Shown one piece after another: positions 16,229-25,178 of a DNA stretch of 64,000 nt. Location: positions 62,001 through 126,000 of the forward strand of contig CALKUK010000011.1 in the NCBI GenBank assembly GCA_937996655.1, read 5' to 3'. The stretch comes from an uncultured Sphingomonadaceae bacterium (GTDB lineage Bacteria; Pseudomonadota; Alphaproteobacteria; Sphingomonadales; Sphingomonadaceae). The stretch's first letter is position 1. Every line of letters starts with the position of its first letter. Under the pieces are notes generated by a model, which did not search any database, was not told the origin of the DNA, and saw only the letters and a program-made list of their open reading frames with translations. The position numbers and the translations under genes were made by a program.

Positions 16229-17236
16229 TTGACCGGCCACGAACGCATCGTTCGCAACCCCGCCGGGCCCGCGCCCGTCCGGCGGGCCAATTCCGTGCGG
16301 CGGACATCGACCATCGACACGGGCTGGCCTGACGGGTTCGGGCAGCCGATGTTGATGATCGGTCGTGGTCGCGATGTGCTGACGCGCGAGCCGGGTAGCG
16401 CACCCAAAGTGCTGGCGGAGGACAGCTTCCGCATCCTTGCGACACCGCGCCGGGAAGTGCTTGAAATTGACGTCCAGCCGCACCGGCCCTCAATTGACGT
16501 GCTGGTCGGCGCGCGCGGCGGGGGCCATTTGCGCGCGCTGCTCGCCGAAGTGATGCCGGAAGAGCGCGTCAATGGCTCTCCGCTTTACCTGATCCTCGAT
16601 GATTTTTCAGGGGCCAGCCTGGTCGCCGGTTGGATTTGGTCGCAATGGCGCGACAATTGGCAAGCGCAGGCCCGCGCTAACGGCGCAAGCTCCACTGCGG
16701 GCAAAGCTGGCAACATGACCGATATCTGTGCAGGCTTTGAAACCGGTTCGACTGCGCTTCTTCCGGACGGATCGAGCAATCAGATCCAGAATTCTTCCGA
16801 TGTCCCGTCATTGGTCAACCCCGCTGATCCGGAAGGCTGGCATGCGCTTTACGATCATGATCCCGTCAGCATGCGCCGCGCGCGCCGCATTGATGTCTGG
16901 CGCGAGGGGCAGGACGTCATGATCGAAGTGGGCTTTCAGGACAGCGGCATCAATCCCAGAGGCGGACGGACGGCGGTCCACGAATATCTGGTTCACGCCA
17001 TTGCGCGCGGAGATGATCTCACGCTGGCGCACATTGAGGTTGATCCGCGAATCTTGCCCTATCGGGAATGCCCGAACGCATCGCCAAATGCAGAGCGGAT
17101 GATCGGGCAACGTCTTTCAACCTTCCGGCAATCCGTGCTGGGCACGCTGCCCGGCCCGTTGGGCTGCACGCACTTGAACGACGTACTGCGCAGTATGGCG
17201 GAAGTGCCGATTCTCGCGGCTCGCATTGCAGACTGA
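16229..17236 (+). CDS. DUF2889 family protein
   Basis: A 335-residue protein I assign to the DUF2889 family from its pattern: an N-terminal SVRRTSTIDTGWPDG, a central LPLYLILDDFSGASLVAGW-like block, and a C-terminal FQDSGINPRGG, VHEYLV, DPRILPYRECPNASPNA and RTFRQSVLGTLPG-like stretch where acidic residues and histidines cluster. The likely start is TTG 16229 with a GAGG upstream; no ATG fits, and the open frame before it lies inside the previous SDR. It is the last gene of the synthetase-SDR-SDR operon. Function is unknown; genes of this family often sit among CoA-ester catabolic genes, which suggests an unassigned step. Confidence 0.75.
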   Translation: MTGHERIVRNPAGPAPVRRANSVRRTSTIDTGWPDGFGQPMLMIGRGRDVLTREPGSAPKVLAEDSFRILATPRREVLEIDVQPHRPSIDVLVGARGGGHLRALLAEVMPEERVNGSPLYLILDDFSGASLVAGWIWSQWRDNWQAQARANGASSTAGKAGNMTDICAGFETGSTALLPDGSSNQIQNSSDVPSLVNPADPEGWHALYDHDPVSMRRARRIDVWREGQDVMIEVGFQDSGINPRGGRTAVHEYLVHAIARGDDLTLAHIEVDPRILPYRECPNASPNAERMIGQRLSTFRQSVLGTLPGPLGCTHLNDVLRSMAEVPILAARIAD

Positions 17237-17302
17237 TGCTAAAATGCAACGCTGACGATTCATCAGTTTTAGGCACTAGAAAGCGGTTGCGCAGCATATT
17301 CT

Positions 17303-17318
17303 ACCTAGTTATACAAGT
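17303..17318. promoter_or_regulatory. GntR/FadR-type operator-like site
   Basis: ACCTAGTTATACAAGT lies 44 bases before the start codon of the TonB-dependent receptor. It contains TAGTTATACAA, fitting the TNGTNNNACNA pattern known for FadR-subfamily GntR regulators. Related sites occur at 32592, 34623 and 56778, and a FadR-type GntR is encoded at 32674. Confidence 0.6.
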
Positions 17319-17362
17319 CAGATATCAAGCCTCGAAATGGGGAATTTAGGGAGAGTGATGTG

Positions 17363-19846
17363 ATGGCTATGAAGAGCCCTTCAAAGATCCTGTTTGCCAA
17401 GATGTTGTCGACGGCATCCGCTGCGGCGTTGGGGGTGGGGGTTATTGCCACGCCGGCTTTCGCTCAGGAAACGGCGGACGGCGCATCGGGCGGCCTGGAT
17501 GAAATTATCGTTACAGCGCGCAAAGTAGCGGAAAATCTTCAAGACGTGCCGGTCGCGGTGACTGCATTCACCGGAGATGATCTGGCCAAGCAGAATATCC
17601 AGAAGGTTGAAAATATTGCCAACTTTACGCCGGGCTTGAGGATGGTGCAGGGGCAGTCGACGCCGACTGCTTTGAACATCGCTTTGCGCGGGCAGGTTCA
17701 AACCGACATTCTCGTCACACTTGACCCTTCGGTCGGTACATATGTGGACGGTGTATACTGGGCGCGTGCCTATGGCCTGAATTCCAATCTCCTCGACATC
17801 CAGTCAGTGCAGGTGTTGAAAGGCCCGCAAGGGACGTTGTTTGGGCGCAACACCACTGGCGGCGCTTTGCTTATTAACAGCAATGACCCCAATCTCGACG
17901 ATTTCAGCGGCAAACTCGCTGTGACCTATGGTCGCTTCAATGAATTTGAAACGACGGGCGTGCTGAACGCGCCGATCATCCCAGGCAAAATTGCTCTGCG
18001 CCTCGCCGGTACGCGGTTGAAGCGCGACGGATACACAACGAACGTTGCTCCGGCGTCGGCCACTACGGTTCTTGTCGGCAATACTGTTGTTGCGCGCGGT
18101 CCGTTCCCGGGATCGCACAATGGCGAAAAGTATGACAATCGTGATCGCTGGAACTTCCGTGGAAAGCTCCTCGCACAAGTGACCGACACCTTCAGTCTCC
18201 TGTTTTCCGGCGAGTATTTCGATTCTGATGAAGTCACGCCGGCGCGCTCGCTTCGTTTGGCGACGAATGCCTACACTGCGTCTAACACCACTTACAGCGT
18301 CGCGAATACGTCTGCGCTTTTCGTTGGCGCGACCAACGCTGGGCTTCCATTGCTTCCCGCAAACTTTCCCGCGATCTTTGGTGTCGGCTACACGCGTCTC
18401 AACGCGGATATTGCCGCAGTGGCCGCCGACCCAAGCGTGGTCCTGAACAACGAACGTCCATATGCAACGGCGCGCACCTACACCTACGGTTTGACGGCTG
18501 CATTGGAAGTGCCATGGGGTGAAGCCAAGCTCATCACGGGTGCTCGCCAAATCCGGACAAATGCGGGTCTCGACCTTGAAGGATCGCAATATGCGATTCA
18601 CTTCACCGAGGGTCAGCAAAAGGTAAAGCAGCAATCTGCTGAATTGCAGACGACGGGCAAGGCCTTCGGCGGTGCGCTTGATTTCGCGGCGGGTGTCTTC
18701 GTATTCCATGAAACCGGTTATGATCAGTCCATCTCGATCACGGTCCCGGCACTCAATGGTACCACCTCACAATTCGGGGCGGAGATCAACAATGACAGCA
18801 AGGGCGTTTATGGTCAGGGTTCTTGGCACATCACGGATGCGCTGACCTTCACCGGCGGATTGCGTTATTCGGTTGATGACAAGGGGATTACTTCGTTCAA
18901 CAATAACTATGTGCGCGCGACGGGCGTGACCATTTGCTCTATTCAGGGTGGAAATCTTGGCGCCCTGGGCGTCAATGTCACACGGCCCGCAGGATGCGCC
19001 ATTTCGCGGAACGACGATTTCAGCGGCGTCTCTTACACGGCGGGGCTTGATTACAAGGTTGGCGAAGATTTCCTCGTCTATGCTAAGACAGCGAAAGGTT
19101 TCCGCTCGGGCGGACAAAATTTGCGTGCCCCGAGCACTGTTGCCTTTCTGCCATTTGATCCAGAGACGGCCTACTCCTATGAAGTTGGTTTCAAGAGCGA
19201 ATTCTTCGATCGCAAGGTTCGTCTGAACGTCGCCGCCTATACCAGTGACATCAAGAACATTCAGCGTTCGACCTTGATTGCAGTTGCGCCAATTCCGCCT
19301 TCGACGGTTTCCGGCACTGCTACCATTTTGAGCAACGCTGGTAAGGCACGTATCAAGGGCCTTGAGGCTGAACTGGCTGCGGTGCTGTTCCCTGGCTTCA
19401 CAGTCACAGCGACAGGCGCGTTGACTGACCCCAAATATGTCACCTTCTCCGACCTTTCTGGCGATCGCTCGTTCGAACGGTTTACAGGTGTGGCAAAGAA
19501 GCAATTCTCTTTGGCGGCTGATTATTCAACGTCACTGGGAGCCGATAGCAAAGTTGACCTGCATGTTGACTATGCTTGGCGGGGCGATGCGCCAACGGCG
19601 GATTATTTTTATGCTGCCAACCCGCAGAATGCTGCGATTGTCGACGCGACGACAGCTAAGGCTCTCGGGCTTCTTGGCGCACGAGCATCGGTTGAATTCG
19701 GGAATTTCGGACTTGCCGTGTTCGGCCGCAATCTCACCAACAAGCGTGATTTTGTGCAGAACCTACTTGTCGCGCCGCTAGGATATATCACGGGCATCCG
19801 CAACGAACCGCGGACCTTTGGTGTCACAGGCTCGTTCAAGTTCTGA
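17363..19846 (+). CDS. TonB-dependent outer-membrane receptor
   Basis: An 827-residue receptor. A signal peptide ends at ATPAFA before QETADG, and a TonB box LDEIIVTAR follows. The plug domain runs about residues 45-160 (NIANFTPGLR, VLKGPQGTLFGRNTTGGA), and the rest is a long beta barrel closing with the outer-membrane terminal phenylalanine (GVTGSFKF). In sphingomonads such receptors often import hydrophobic or aromatic substrates, not only siderophores. It is a single-gene unit: operator-like site upstream, strong terminator downstream at 19872-19907. ATG 17363 has AGGGAGAG at a good distance; GTG 17360 and ATG 17369 are alternatives. Substrate uptake for the surrounding pathway is my inference. 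Confidence 0.93.
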   Translation: MAMKSPSKILFAKMLSTASAAALGVGVIATPAFAQETADGASGGLDEIIVTARKVAENLQDVPVAVTAFTGDDLAKQNIQKVENIANFTPGLRMVQGQSTPTALNIALRGQVQTDILVTLDPSVGTYVDGVYWARAYGLNSNLLDIQSVQVLKGPQGTLFGRNTTGGALLINSNDPNLDDFSGKLAVTYGRFNEFETTGVLNAPIIPGKIALRLAGTRLKRDGYTTNVAPASATTVLVGNTVVARGPFPGSHNGEKYDNRDRWNFRGKLLAQVTDTFSLLFSGEYFDSDEVTPARSLRLATNAYTASNTTYSVANTSALFVGATNAGLPLLPANFPAIFGVGYTRLNADIAAVAADPSVVLNNERPYATARTYTYGLTAALEVPWGEAKLITGARQIRTNAGLDLEGSQYAIHFTEGQQKVKQQSAELQTTGKAFGGALDFAAGVFVFHETGYDQSISITVPALNGTTSQFGAEINNDSKGVYGQGSWHITDALTFTGGLRYSVDDKGITSFNNNYVRATGVTICSIQGGNLGALGVNVTRPAGCAISRNDDFSGVSYTAGLDYKVGEDFLVYAKTAKGFRSGGQNLRAPSTVAFLPFDPETAYSYEVGFKSEFFDRKVRLNVAAYTSDIKNIQRSTLIAVAPIPPSTVSGTATILSNAGKARIKGLEAELAAVLFPGFTVTATGALTDPKYVTFSDLSGDRSFERFTGVAKKQFSLAADYSTSLGADSKVDLHVDYAWRGDAPTADYFYAANPQNAAIVDATTAKALGLLGARASVEFGNFGLAVFGRNLTNKRDFVQNLLVAPLGYITGIRNEPRTFGVTGSFKF

Positions 19847-19871
19847 CGTATAGATCCTGACAAGGGGGAGC

Positions 19872-19907
19872 AAAGGGGAAGGCCGGGCAACCGTCCTTCC
19901 CCTTTTT
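19872..19907 (+). terminator. Rho-independent terminator after the TonB receptor
   Basis: Perfect 11-bp stem AAAGGGGAAGG / CCTTCCCCTTT with a 12-base loop, ending in a run of T. It separates the receptor from the MFS gene. Confidence 0.9.
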
Positions 19908-19984
19908 CGTTCTAAATGATTTAACGAAGTTGGCCGCCGCGCAGAGGTCAAGTAGCCCGTTGGCGGACAGAGGAGTGATACATC

Positions 19985-21238
19985 ATGCCGCCACAAATCA
20001 GTGTTGTGCGCCGTAATCTCACCTTTGCCCTGCTTTTTCTGGTGGGTGCTCTATCATACGTTGACCGGCAGATTTTTACTCTGTTTCAGGACGATATTAA
20101 GGGCGAGCTTGGTCTGGGGGATGGTCAACTGGGGCTGTTGACCGGTCTTTCATTTGCTTTGTTCTATGCGCTCGCTGCCTTCCCGATTGCACGCTATGCC
20201 GACCGGGGTGATCGACGCATGGTCATCGCTATTTGCGTGATGGTGTGGAGCGCGGCGACTGCAATTTGCGGTATCGCGCACAGCTTCTGGCAGATGGTAC
20301 TGGCGCGGATCGGCCTTGCGGCGGGTGAGGCGGGGGCAGGTCCGGCATCGCTCTCGCTTCTGACCGAGATATTTCCTGCCGAACGCCGGACACTCGTTAT
20401 TTCATCGACACTGGCAGCCAGCGCCATTGGCATATCCGGGGGACTTTGGCTCGCGGGCTGGCTGTCCCAATATTTTGGCTGGCGCGATGTTTTTCTGATT
20501 GTGGGTTTGCCGGGGGTATTGCTTGGCATTGCGATTTGGCTGTTTTCGGTGGAACCGCGCCGCGGAAAAGGAGAGGCTGTGGTGCCGCCCCGCCAGATCG
20601 GCGCCGCAGAGGTTTTTCGCACAATGGCCGCGAATATATCATTGCGCTGGATCGGACTGCTGTTGCTGATGGTGCCGGTGACCGGATTTTCGCTGATCAT
20701 ATGGGGCGCCTCTTTTTTCCAGAGAGTACATGGCCTTTCGAAGGCAGAGACGGGCTTCTGGCTCGGCACGGCTATGGCTGTTGGCCTTGTGATCGGTAAT
20801 CTGGTGGCCGGCTGGGTTGCGGACAAATGGGGGAAGGACAATCCGCGTTTCAATGGCTGGTTTGCCGGCTTGGGCCTGTTAGCCGCATTTCCGATGGCGT
20901 TGCTCTTTGTGTGGTCACCCAATCCTTATGTGGCGTTGGCGGCCTTCGTCGGCGTGAAGTTCATGATGACGCTCCATCTAGGTCCCATCATCGCGCTCAG
21001 CTTTGCGCAGGTCCCGGTGGCGATGCGCGCTGTGATGTCTGCGACAATCAACATGCTCATTGGTCTCGCAGGGACCGGGATAGGTGGGACGCTTACGGGC
21101 GTACTGAGCCAGGTCTTTGCCCCAAGCTATGGCGATATGTCGTTGCGGCCGGCGCTGACGATCCTATCCGGTTGCTTGATTGTCGGAGGTGTTGCCGCGA
21201 TCATGGCCGGGCGTACTGCAAAGCCGCTGGAGACCTGA
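19985..21238 (+). CDS. MFS transporter
   Basis: A 417-residue major-facilitator protein with about 12 predicted hydrophobic segments. The TM2-3 loop has PIARYADRGDRRMV (motif A type), and GEAGAGPASLSLLTEIFPAERR marks TM4-5, typical of the sphingomonad Spinster-like/ACS-like carriers found beside catabolic genes. An inner-membrane role moving an organic acid or alcohol by proton symport is likely. A GAGGAG site precedes ATG 19985. The next gene, a crotonase, starts at the base after its stop, so carrier and enzyme are co-expressed. Confidence 0.9.
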   Translation: MPPQISVVRRNLTFALLFLVGALSYVDRQIFTLFQDDIKGELGLGDGQLGLLTGLSFALFYALAAFPIARYADRGDRRMVIAICVMVWSAATAICGIAHSFWQMVLARIGLAAGEAGAGPASLSLLTEIFPAERRTLVISSTLAASAIGISGGLWLAGWLSQYFGWRDVFLIVGLPGVLLGIAIWLFSVEPRRGKGEAVVPPRQIGAAEVFRTMAANISLRWIGLLLLMVPVTGFSLIIWGASFFQRVHGLSKAETGFWLGTAMAVGLVIGNLVAGWVADKWGKDNPRFNGWFAGLGLLAAFPMALLFVWSPNPYVALAAFVGVKFMMTLHLGPIIALSFAQVPVAMRAVMSATINMLIGLAGTGIGGTLTGVLSQVFAPSYGDMSLRPALTILSGCLIVGGVAAIMAGRTAKPLET

Positions 21239-22015
21239 ATGCAATTTATATCCGTCGAATATGACGGTCCCATCACAACGGTCACATTGAACCGCCCGCA
21301 GGTGATGAACGCGATCAACAACGCTATGCATCATGAATTACAGGCAGCGTTCGATGCCTTTGCTGCCGACGATGCTCAACGGATTTGCGTCGTCACCGGG
21401 GCAGGGGAGAAGGCCTTTTGCGCCGGCAGCGACTTAAAGGCTGCCGTCACAGACGGCCACCGTGATTACCCAAAGAGCGGCTATGCCGGCCTGATCGAGC
21501 GGTTTGATTGTTCCAAGCCGATCATCGCAGCCGTAAACGGTCTTGCGCTTGGCGGTGGCTTCGAGGTCGCCTTGGCATGTGATATTATCATCGCCAGTGA
21601 CTCGGCGAGCTTCGGTCTGCCGGAACCTCTGGTCGGCGCGGTCGCGCTTGGCGGGGGGCTCCATCGGCTTGCGCGGCAAATTGGCCTGAAACAGGCGATG
21701 GGCATGATCCTGACGTCGGCACGGGTGTCGACGGAGGAGGGGCACCGCTTGGGTTTCGTCAATGAAGTCGTCGCCCCGCAGGATTTGACGACCGCAACGC
21801 GGCGCTGGTGCGATGCGATCCTGCGGGCGTCCCCCATGTCGATCCGCGCGTCCAAAGAATGTGTTCGGCTGGGCCTCGATGAGACCGGCGTGGAAGCAGC
21901 GATGAAGAACCAGCCAAATTATCCGGCGTTCAAGGCCTGGGTCACAAGTGACGACGCTAAAGAGGGGCCGAGGGCCTTCGCCGAAAAGCGGCAGCCGGTC
22001 TGGAGCGGGCGGTAA
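21239..22015 (+). CDS. Enoyl-CoA hydratase/isomerase (crotonase family)
   Basis: A 258-residue crotonase: oxyanion-hole loop AFCAGSDLKAA, GLALGGGFEVALACDI with the first catalytic-type Glu, and FGLPEPLVGAVALGGG with the second. It ends in FAEKRQPVWSGR, the standard tail. The protein should hydrate or isomerise a 2-enoyl-CoA. The start abuts the stop of the MFS gene, indicating translational coupling, and a secreted phosphatase gene follows after a short gap. It is one of four crotonases in the window and closely resembles the one at 24372 in its tail and active-site blocks. Confidence 0.93.
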   Translation: MQFISVEYDGPITTVTLNRPQVMNAINNAMHHELQAAFDAFAADDAQRICVVTGAGEKAFCAGSDLKAAVTDGHRDYPKSGYAGLIERFDCSKPIIAAVNGLALGGGFEVALACDIIIASDSASFGLPEPLVGAVALGGGLHRLARQIGLKQAMGMILTSARVSTEEGHRLGFVNEVVAPQDLTTATRRWCDAILRASPMSIRASKECVRLGLDETGVEAAMKNQPNYPAFKAWVTSDDAKEGPRAFAEKRQPVWSGR

Positions 22016-22033
22016 GGGCAAAAGGAGATGCAT

Positions 22034-22825
22034 GTGCGAAACTATGGACGTCTCTTGGCCGGTTTGCTGATGCTGGGTGCGACCGGCAGCGTGGTACTTG
22101 CCGCACAGTCTCCGCCGAAACAGGCCGCCGCGATGCTGGGACAAGGGTATCTTGCGCCTTCCGATCTTCCGGATAGTCTGCTGCTGTTGCCGCCCCCGCC
22201 TGAGCGTGGGAGCCCTGCGGAGGCGCGGGACATTGCGGCTGCTGCCGCTGCGGTCGCGCTCCAAGGCAGTGCGCGGTGGACGCTCGCCGGGCGGGATGCC
22301 GACCTGTTTTCAGACCGGGCGACGGCCGCGATGTCCTGTGCTGCGGGCCGGTCCATCGGGCCAAAGACAACGCCAAGGCTGAATGCGCTGATGCGAAAGG
22401 TGATTCCGGACCTCGGGCTGGCAACCTATGCGGCCAAGACGAAGTATCAGCGGACGCGCCCCTTTGTCGTCAACGGTGCTACAAATTGTACGCCGCAGCA
22501 GAGCGCGAAGCTGGCGACCGATGGCTCCTATCCCTCAGGGCACAGCGCGATCGGCTACGGGTGGGGCTTGATCCTGGCCGAAGTGATGCCCGACCGCGCA
22601 ACGGCACTGGTGCAGCGCGGGCGGGAGTTTGCAGACAGCCGCCGGATCTGCAACGTGCACTGGCTCAGCGACGTGGAGGCGGGCGAGGTCATCGGCGCGG
22701 CCGTCGTCGCACAGCTTCATGCAGATCGGACATTCCGCAAGGATTTGGATGCTGTCCGCAAGGAACTGGCGTCAACGGCGCCCTTGCCCGCCGAGGACTG
22801 CGTGCCGAACGCCGCCACCAGATAG
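22034..22825 (+). CDS. Class A acid phosphatase (PAP2 superfamily), exported
   Basis: A 263-residue protein with an N-terminal signal peptide (LLAGLLMLGATGSVVLA) and the three phosphatase motifs of the PAP2 fold: KTKYQRTRPF, YPSGHSAIGYG and SRRICNVHWLSDVEAG, with both active histidines present. This is a periplasmic non-specific acid phosphatase of class A, releasing phosphate from organic monoesters. I favour GTG 22034 because AAAGGAGA ends right before ATG 22028, leaving no room for ribosome binding. It is placed after MFS and crotonase genes on the same strand, an unusual neighbour that may be unrelated to the catabolic pathway. Confidence 0.9.
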   Translation: MRNYGRLLAGLLMLGATGSVVLAAQSPPKQAAAMLGQGYLAPSDLPDSLLLLPPPPERGSPAEARDIAAAAAAVALQGSARWTLAGRDADLFSDRATAAMSCAAGRSIGPKTTPRLNALMRKVIPDLGLATYAAKTKYQRTRPFVVNGATNCTPQQSAKLATDGSYPSGHSAIGYGWGLILAEVMPDRATALVQRGREFADSRRICNVHWLSDVEAGEVIGAAVVAQLHADRTFRKDLDAVRKELASTAPLPAEDCVPNAATR

Positions 22826-22861
22826 CAGGATGGCCAGAGCCGACGCTCCGGCCATCAAAGC

Positions 22862-24370
22862 CTAGGCCTGCTGCCAGAACCGTCCGCTGTCGCCTCGTGT
22901 TTCGATGTGTCCTGCTTGCCCCACGGGTTCGATCTGACCGCTGTTGAAGAACTCAAGCGTGGATGCATCGCTCACGTCAATGTGCGCGAGGGTGCGGACT
23001 TCATCAGTGCCCCTTGCGATGACCACACCCGTTGTCGGTGCACCGTTGCGGTCATGAAACAGCGTATAGGATTCGATGCGCGCAGGTCCGGTATAGTCCT
23101 GAACCAGTTCGGGAACCGCACCGCGCTTGGCGTCAGCCTCCGCCTGATAATCATAGTCCTGCGGGAAGTGCGCGTCAGCAACCGGCGTGGTCGACAGCAC
23201 GATACAGTGATTGTCCGTCGCAAAGCCCCCATTGGCAAAGAGGAAACCCTTGCTGCTGGTGCCACGCATCTGTTCCACCATGGAAACAACGGCATGGCTC
23301 ATATAGTTGGCAATCGGACCGCCGCCAAAGGTCAGTCCGCCAAAGACTGTCGCGGGCTTGTTGAGCGGCCAATCGAGGATGCGGCGCGCCATTTTGGGGA
23401 CGCACGGGAAGCAGCTGTAGAGCTCGACATGGTCGAAATCCGAGCCGGTCATGCCATTAAGCGCCAGCGTCCGCCGGATCGAGGTTTCCATGCTGACCGA
23501 ATAGTCAAAGCGATCCCGGCGCAGGATATTGGCCGGCTCCTTCGCCGCCGCGCCCATGCCGACATGAATGATGCGGTCTTCCGCAATGCCCCGGCGGCGT
23601 GCTTCGGCAAGGCTGGTGACGATGAAGCCCGCACCCTGATTGACGGAGGAGTTGGCGACCATCAGCTTGGTATAGGGCCAGGCGAGCGGTCGGTTGGACG
23701 CGCTGGGCGTCAGAATGTCCTGCGCAGAAACGGGCTTGCGGATCCAGGCACCGTCATTGGCGGTGGCCACTTCGCTGAAGCGCGACCATATGTCCGCACT
23801 TTCCGCCTGGGCATCGGCCAGAGGCTGTTTCCACGCGGCCCGCGTCGCGTTTTCATAGATGGGGTAGACATCGACTGGAGCCGACAGGCCATGTCGCTGT
23901 GCATAATTGGGTTCCCGCTTTCCGGCGACTGCGCGAACCGCGTTGTAGCTTTTGTCGTCTCCGGAAGACCGCTTTGCCGCCCGTCCGGCGGCCGTGCGCA
24001 GCGCTTCTCCGCCGACGACCGCCGCCAAAGTGATCTCGCCCGCACCGATGCGATTGGCCGCTTCATTCAGCAGGCGGATGGGCGTGTCGCCATGCGGTGC
24101 TTCGGACTGGTAGTTGATTTTGGGGCTAGCACCGATCGCCTCGGCCAGCGGCGCGCAAAGATTGCCGAGATCGCGGAAGCTGATCTGGTCGACGATGGCA
24201 ATGCTGTCGAGTTTGGAGAGGATGTCTCCCCCCGCATCTTTCTCCGCCAGCCGCAGCGCTGCGGCCATCAGTCCGAGCGAGTCGAGGCCCTGGTCCGGAT
24301 CTTCCGGGCGATCATTGATTTGGCCCACGCCAATGATGACGGGAAGACGTTCGGGATCCGTCATGGTCAT
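22862..24370 (-). CDS. Thiolase-like protein with extra C-terminal domain (TLP1 type)
   Basis: A 502-residue protein. The first about 400 residues are a thiolase fold (PVIIGVGQINDRPEDP; LYSCFPCVPKMARRIL; LTFGGGPIANYMSHAV). The last about 85 (VPELVQDYTGPARIESYTLF onward) match the additional C-terminal domain of type 1 thiolase-like proteins. At the place of the thiolase nucleophile it has SEAPHGDTPIRLLNE with no cysteine, so ordinary thiolysis by a covalent Cys is unlikely. I infer a lyase/aldolase-like or acyl-CoA-binding role. It is the third gene of the operon behind the double CoA-transferase and a crotonase; start ATG 24370 follows the crotonase stop directly. Confidence 0.85.
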   Translation of the reverse strand: MTMTDPERLPVIIGVGQINDRPEDPDQGLDSLGLMAAALRLAEKDAGGDILSKLDSIAIVDQISFRDLGNLCAPLAEAIGASPKINYQSEAPHGDTPIRLLNEAANRIGAGEITLAAVVGGEALRTAAGRAAKRSSGDDKSYNAVRAVAGKREPNYAQRHGLSAPVDVYPIYENATRAAWKQPLADAQAESADIWSRFSEVATANDGAWIRKPVSAQDILTPSASNRPLAWPYTKLMVANSSVNQGAGFIVTSLAEARRRGIAEDRIIHVGMGAAAKEPANILRRDRFDYSVSMETSIRRTLALNGMTGSDFDHVELYSCFPCVPKMARRILDWPLNKPATVFGGLTFGGGPIANYMSHAVVSMVEQMRGTSSKGFLFANGGFATDNHCIVLSTTPVADAHFPQDYDYQAEADAKRGAVPELVQDYTGPARIESYTLFHDRNGAPTTGVVIARGTDEVRTLAHIDVSDASTLEFFNSGQIEPVGQAGHIETRGDSGRFWQQA

Positions 24371-24371
24371 G

Positions 24372-25178
24372 TCAACGGGCTTTCCAAACAGGGGGACGCT
24401 TTTCGGCAAAGGCGCGGGGGCCTTCGCGGGCATCTTCGCTGCGCATCAATGCCATGCTCTCGTCGGTGTTCAACTGCCAATACACGTCTTCTGCTGGCCT
24501 CGTGCCAGACGTAATCTGCAACGCAATGCGCTTGCTTGCCTGAACGGACAGTGGGGCATTGACCGCAATCTTCTCCGCCAGCGCGTGAGCTTCGGCCATG
24601 AGGTCGGCATAGGGCACAACCCGGTTGACGAGACCAAGCTCGAGCGCCTTCTGTACGCTGAATGGCTCGCCGGTCAGCAGATATTCCATGGCGATCTTTG
24701 GCGGCAATTGCTGCGCCAAGCGGAACGCGCCACCTGCGGCGGCCATGATGCCGCGTTTCACCTCGGGCAAGCCAAATTGCGCGCTATCCGCTGCGACAAC
24801 CAGGTCACTCGCCAATGCCAGTTCGGTTCCGCCACCAAGGGCAAAGCCATTGACCGCCGCGATAACCGGCTTTGAGATTGGGTGCTTCACGAACCCGGCA
24901 AAGCCCCATGCCGCTTTCACGGGATCTGGCGGGGCGAGGCGTTCACCGCGTGACAAGGCGACCAGATCTGCGCCTGCGCAAAATGCCTTGTCACCTGCAC
25001 CTGTGAGAATGACGACCCGGATTTCGGGATCATGATCGGCCTGTTCCAACGCGTCGCCAAGGCCCAGATGTACGGCTGCATTGACGGCGTTGCGCGCCTG
25101 CGGACGGTTGATCGTGATGACGAGCGTGTGACCGACGCGTTCGGTCAGAACAACCTCTTCGGAAGCGATGTCGGTCAT
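24372..25178 (-). CDS. Enoyl-CoA hydratase/isomerase (crotonase family)
   Basis: A 268-residue crotonase with AFCAGADLVALSRG, GFALGGGTELALASDL and FGLPEVKRGIMAAAGG, so both catalytic-type glutamates are present; it ends in FAEKRPPVWKAR. ATG 25178 overlaps the stop of the double CoA-transferase as ATGA, and its own stop precedes the thiolase-like gene by one base. The order CoA-transferase, hydratase, thiolase-like lyase suggests a compact activation-hydration-cleavage module under the TetR encoded divergently at 27609. Confidence 0.93.
   Translation of the reverse strand: MTDIASEEVVLTERVGHTLVITINRPQARNAVNAAVHLGLGDALEQADHDPEIRVVILTGAGDKAFCAGADLVALSRGERLAPPDPVKAAWGFAGFVKHPISKPVIAAVNGFALGGGTELALASDLVVAADSAQFGLPEVKRGIMAAAGGAFRLAQQLPPKIAMEYLLTGEPFSVQKALELGLVNRVVPYADLMAEAHALAEKIAVNAPLSVQASKRIALQITSGTRPAEDVYWQLNTDESMALMRSEDAREGPRAFAEKRPPVWKAR

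Noticed and set aside
22907..24514. A 535-codon open frame on the plus strand
   Set aside because: Antisense to the thiolase-like gene, which has recognisable motifs and proper coupling; the opposite frame has none.
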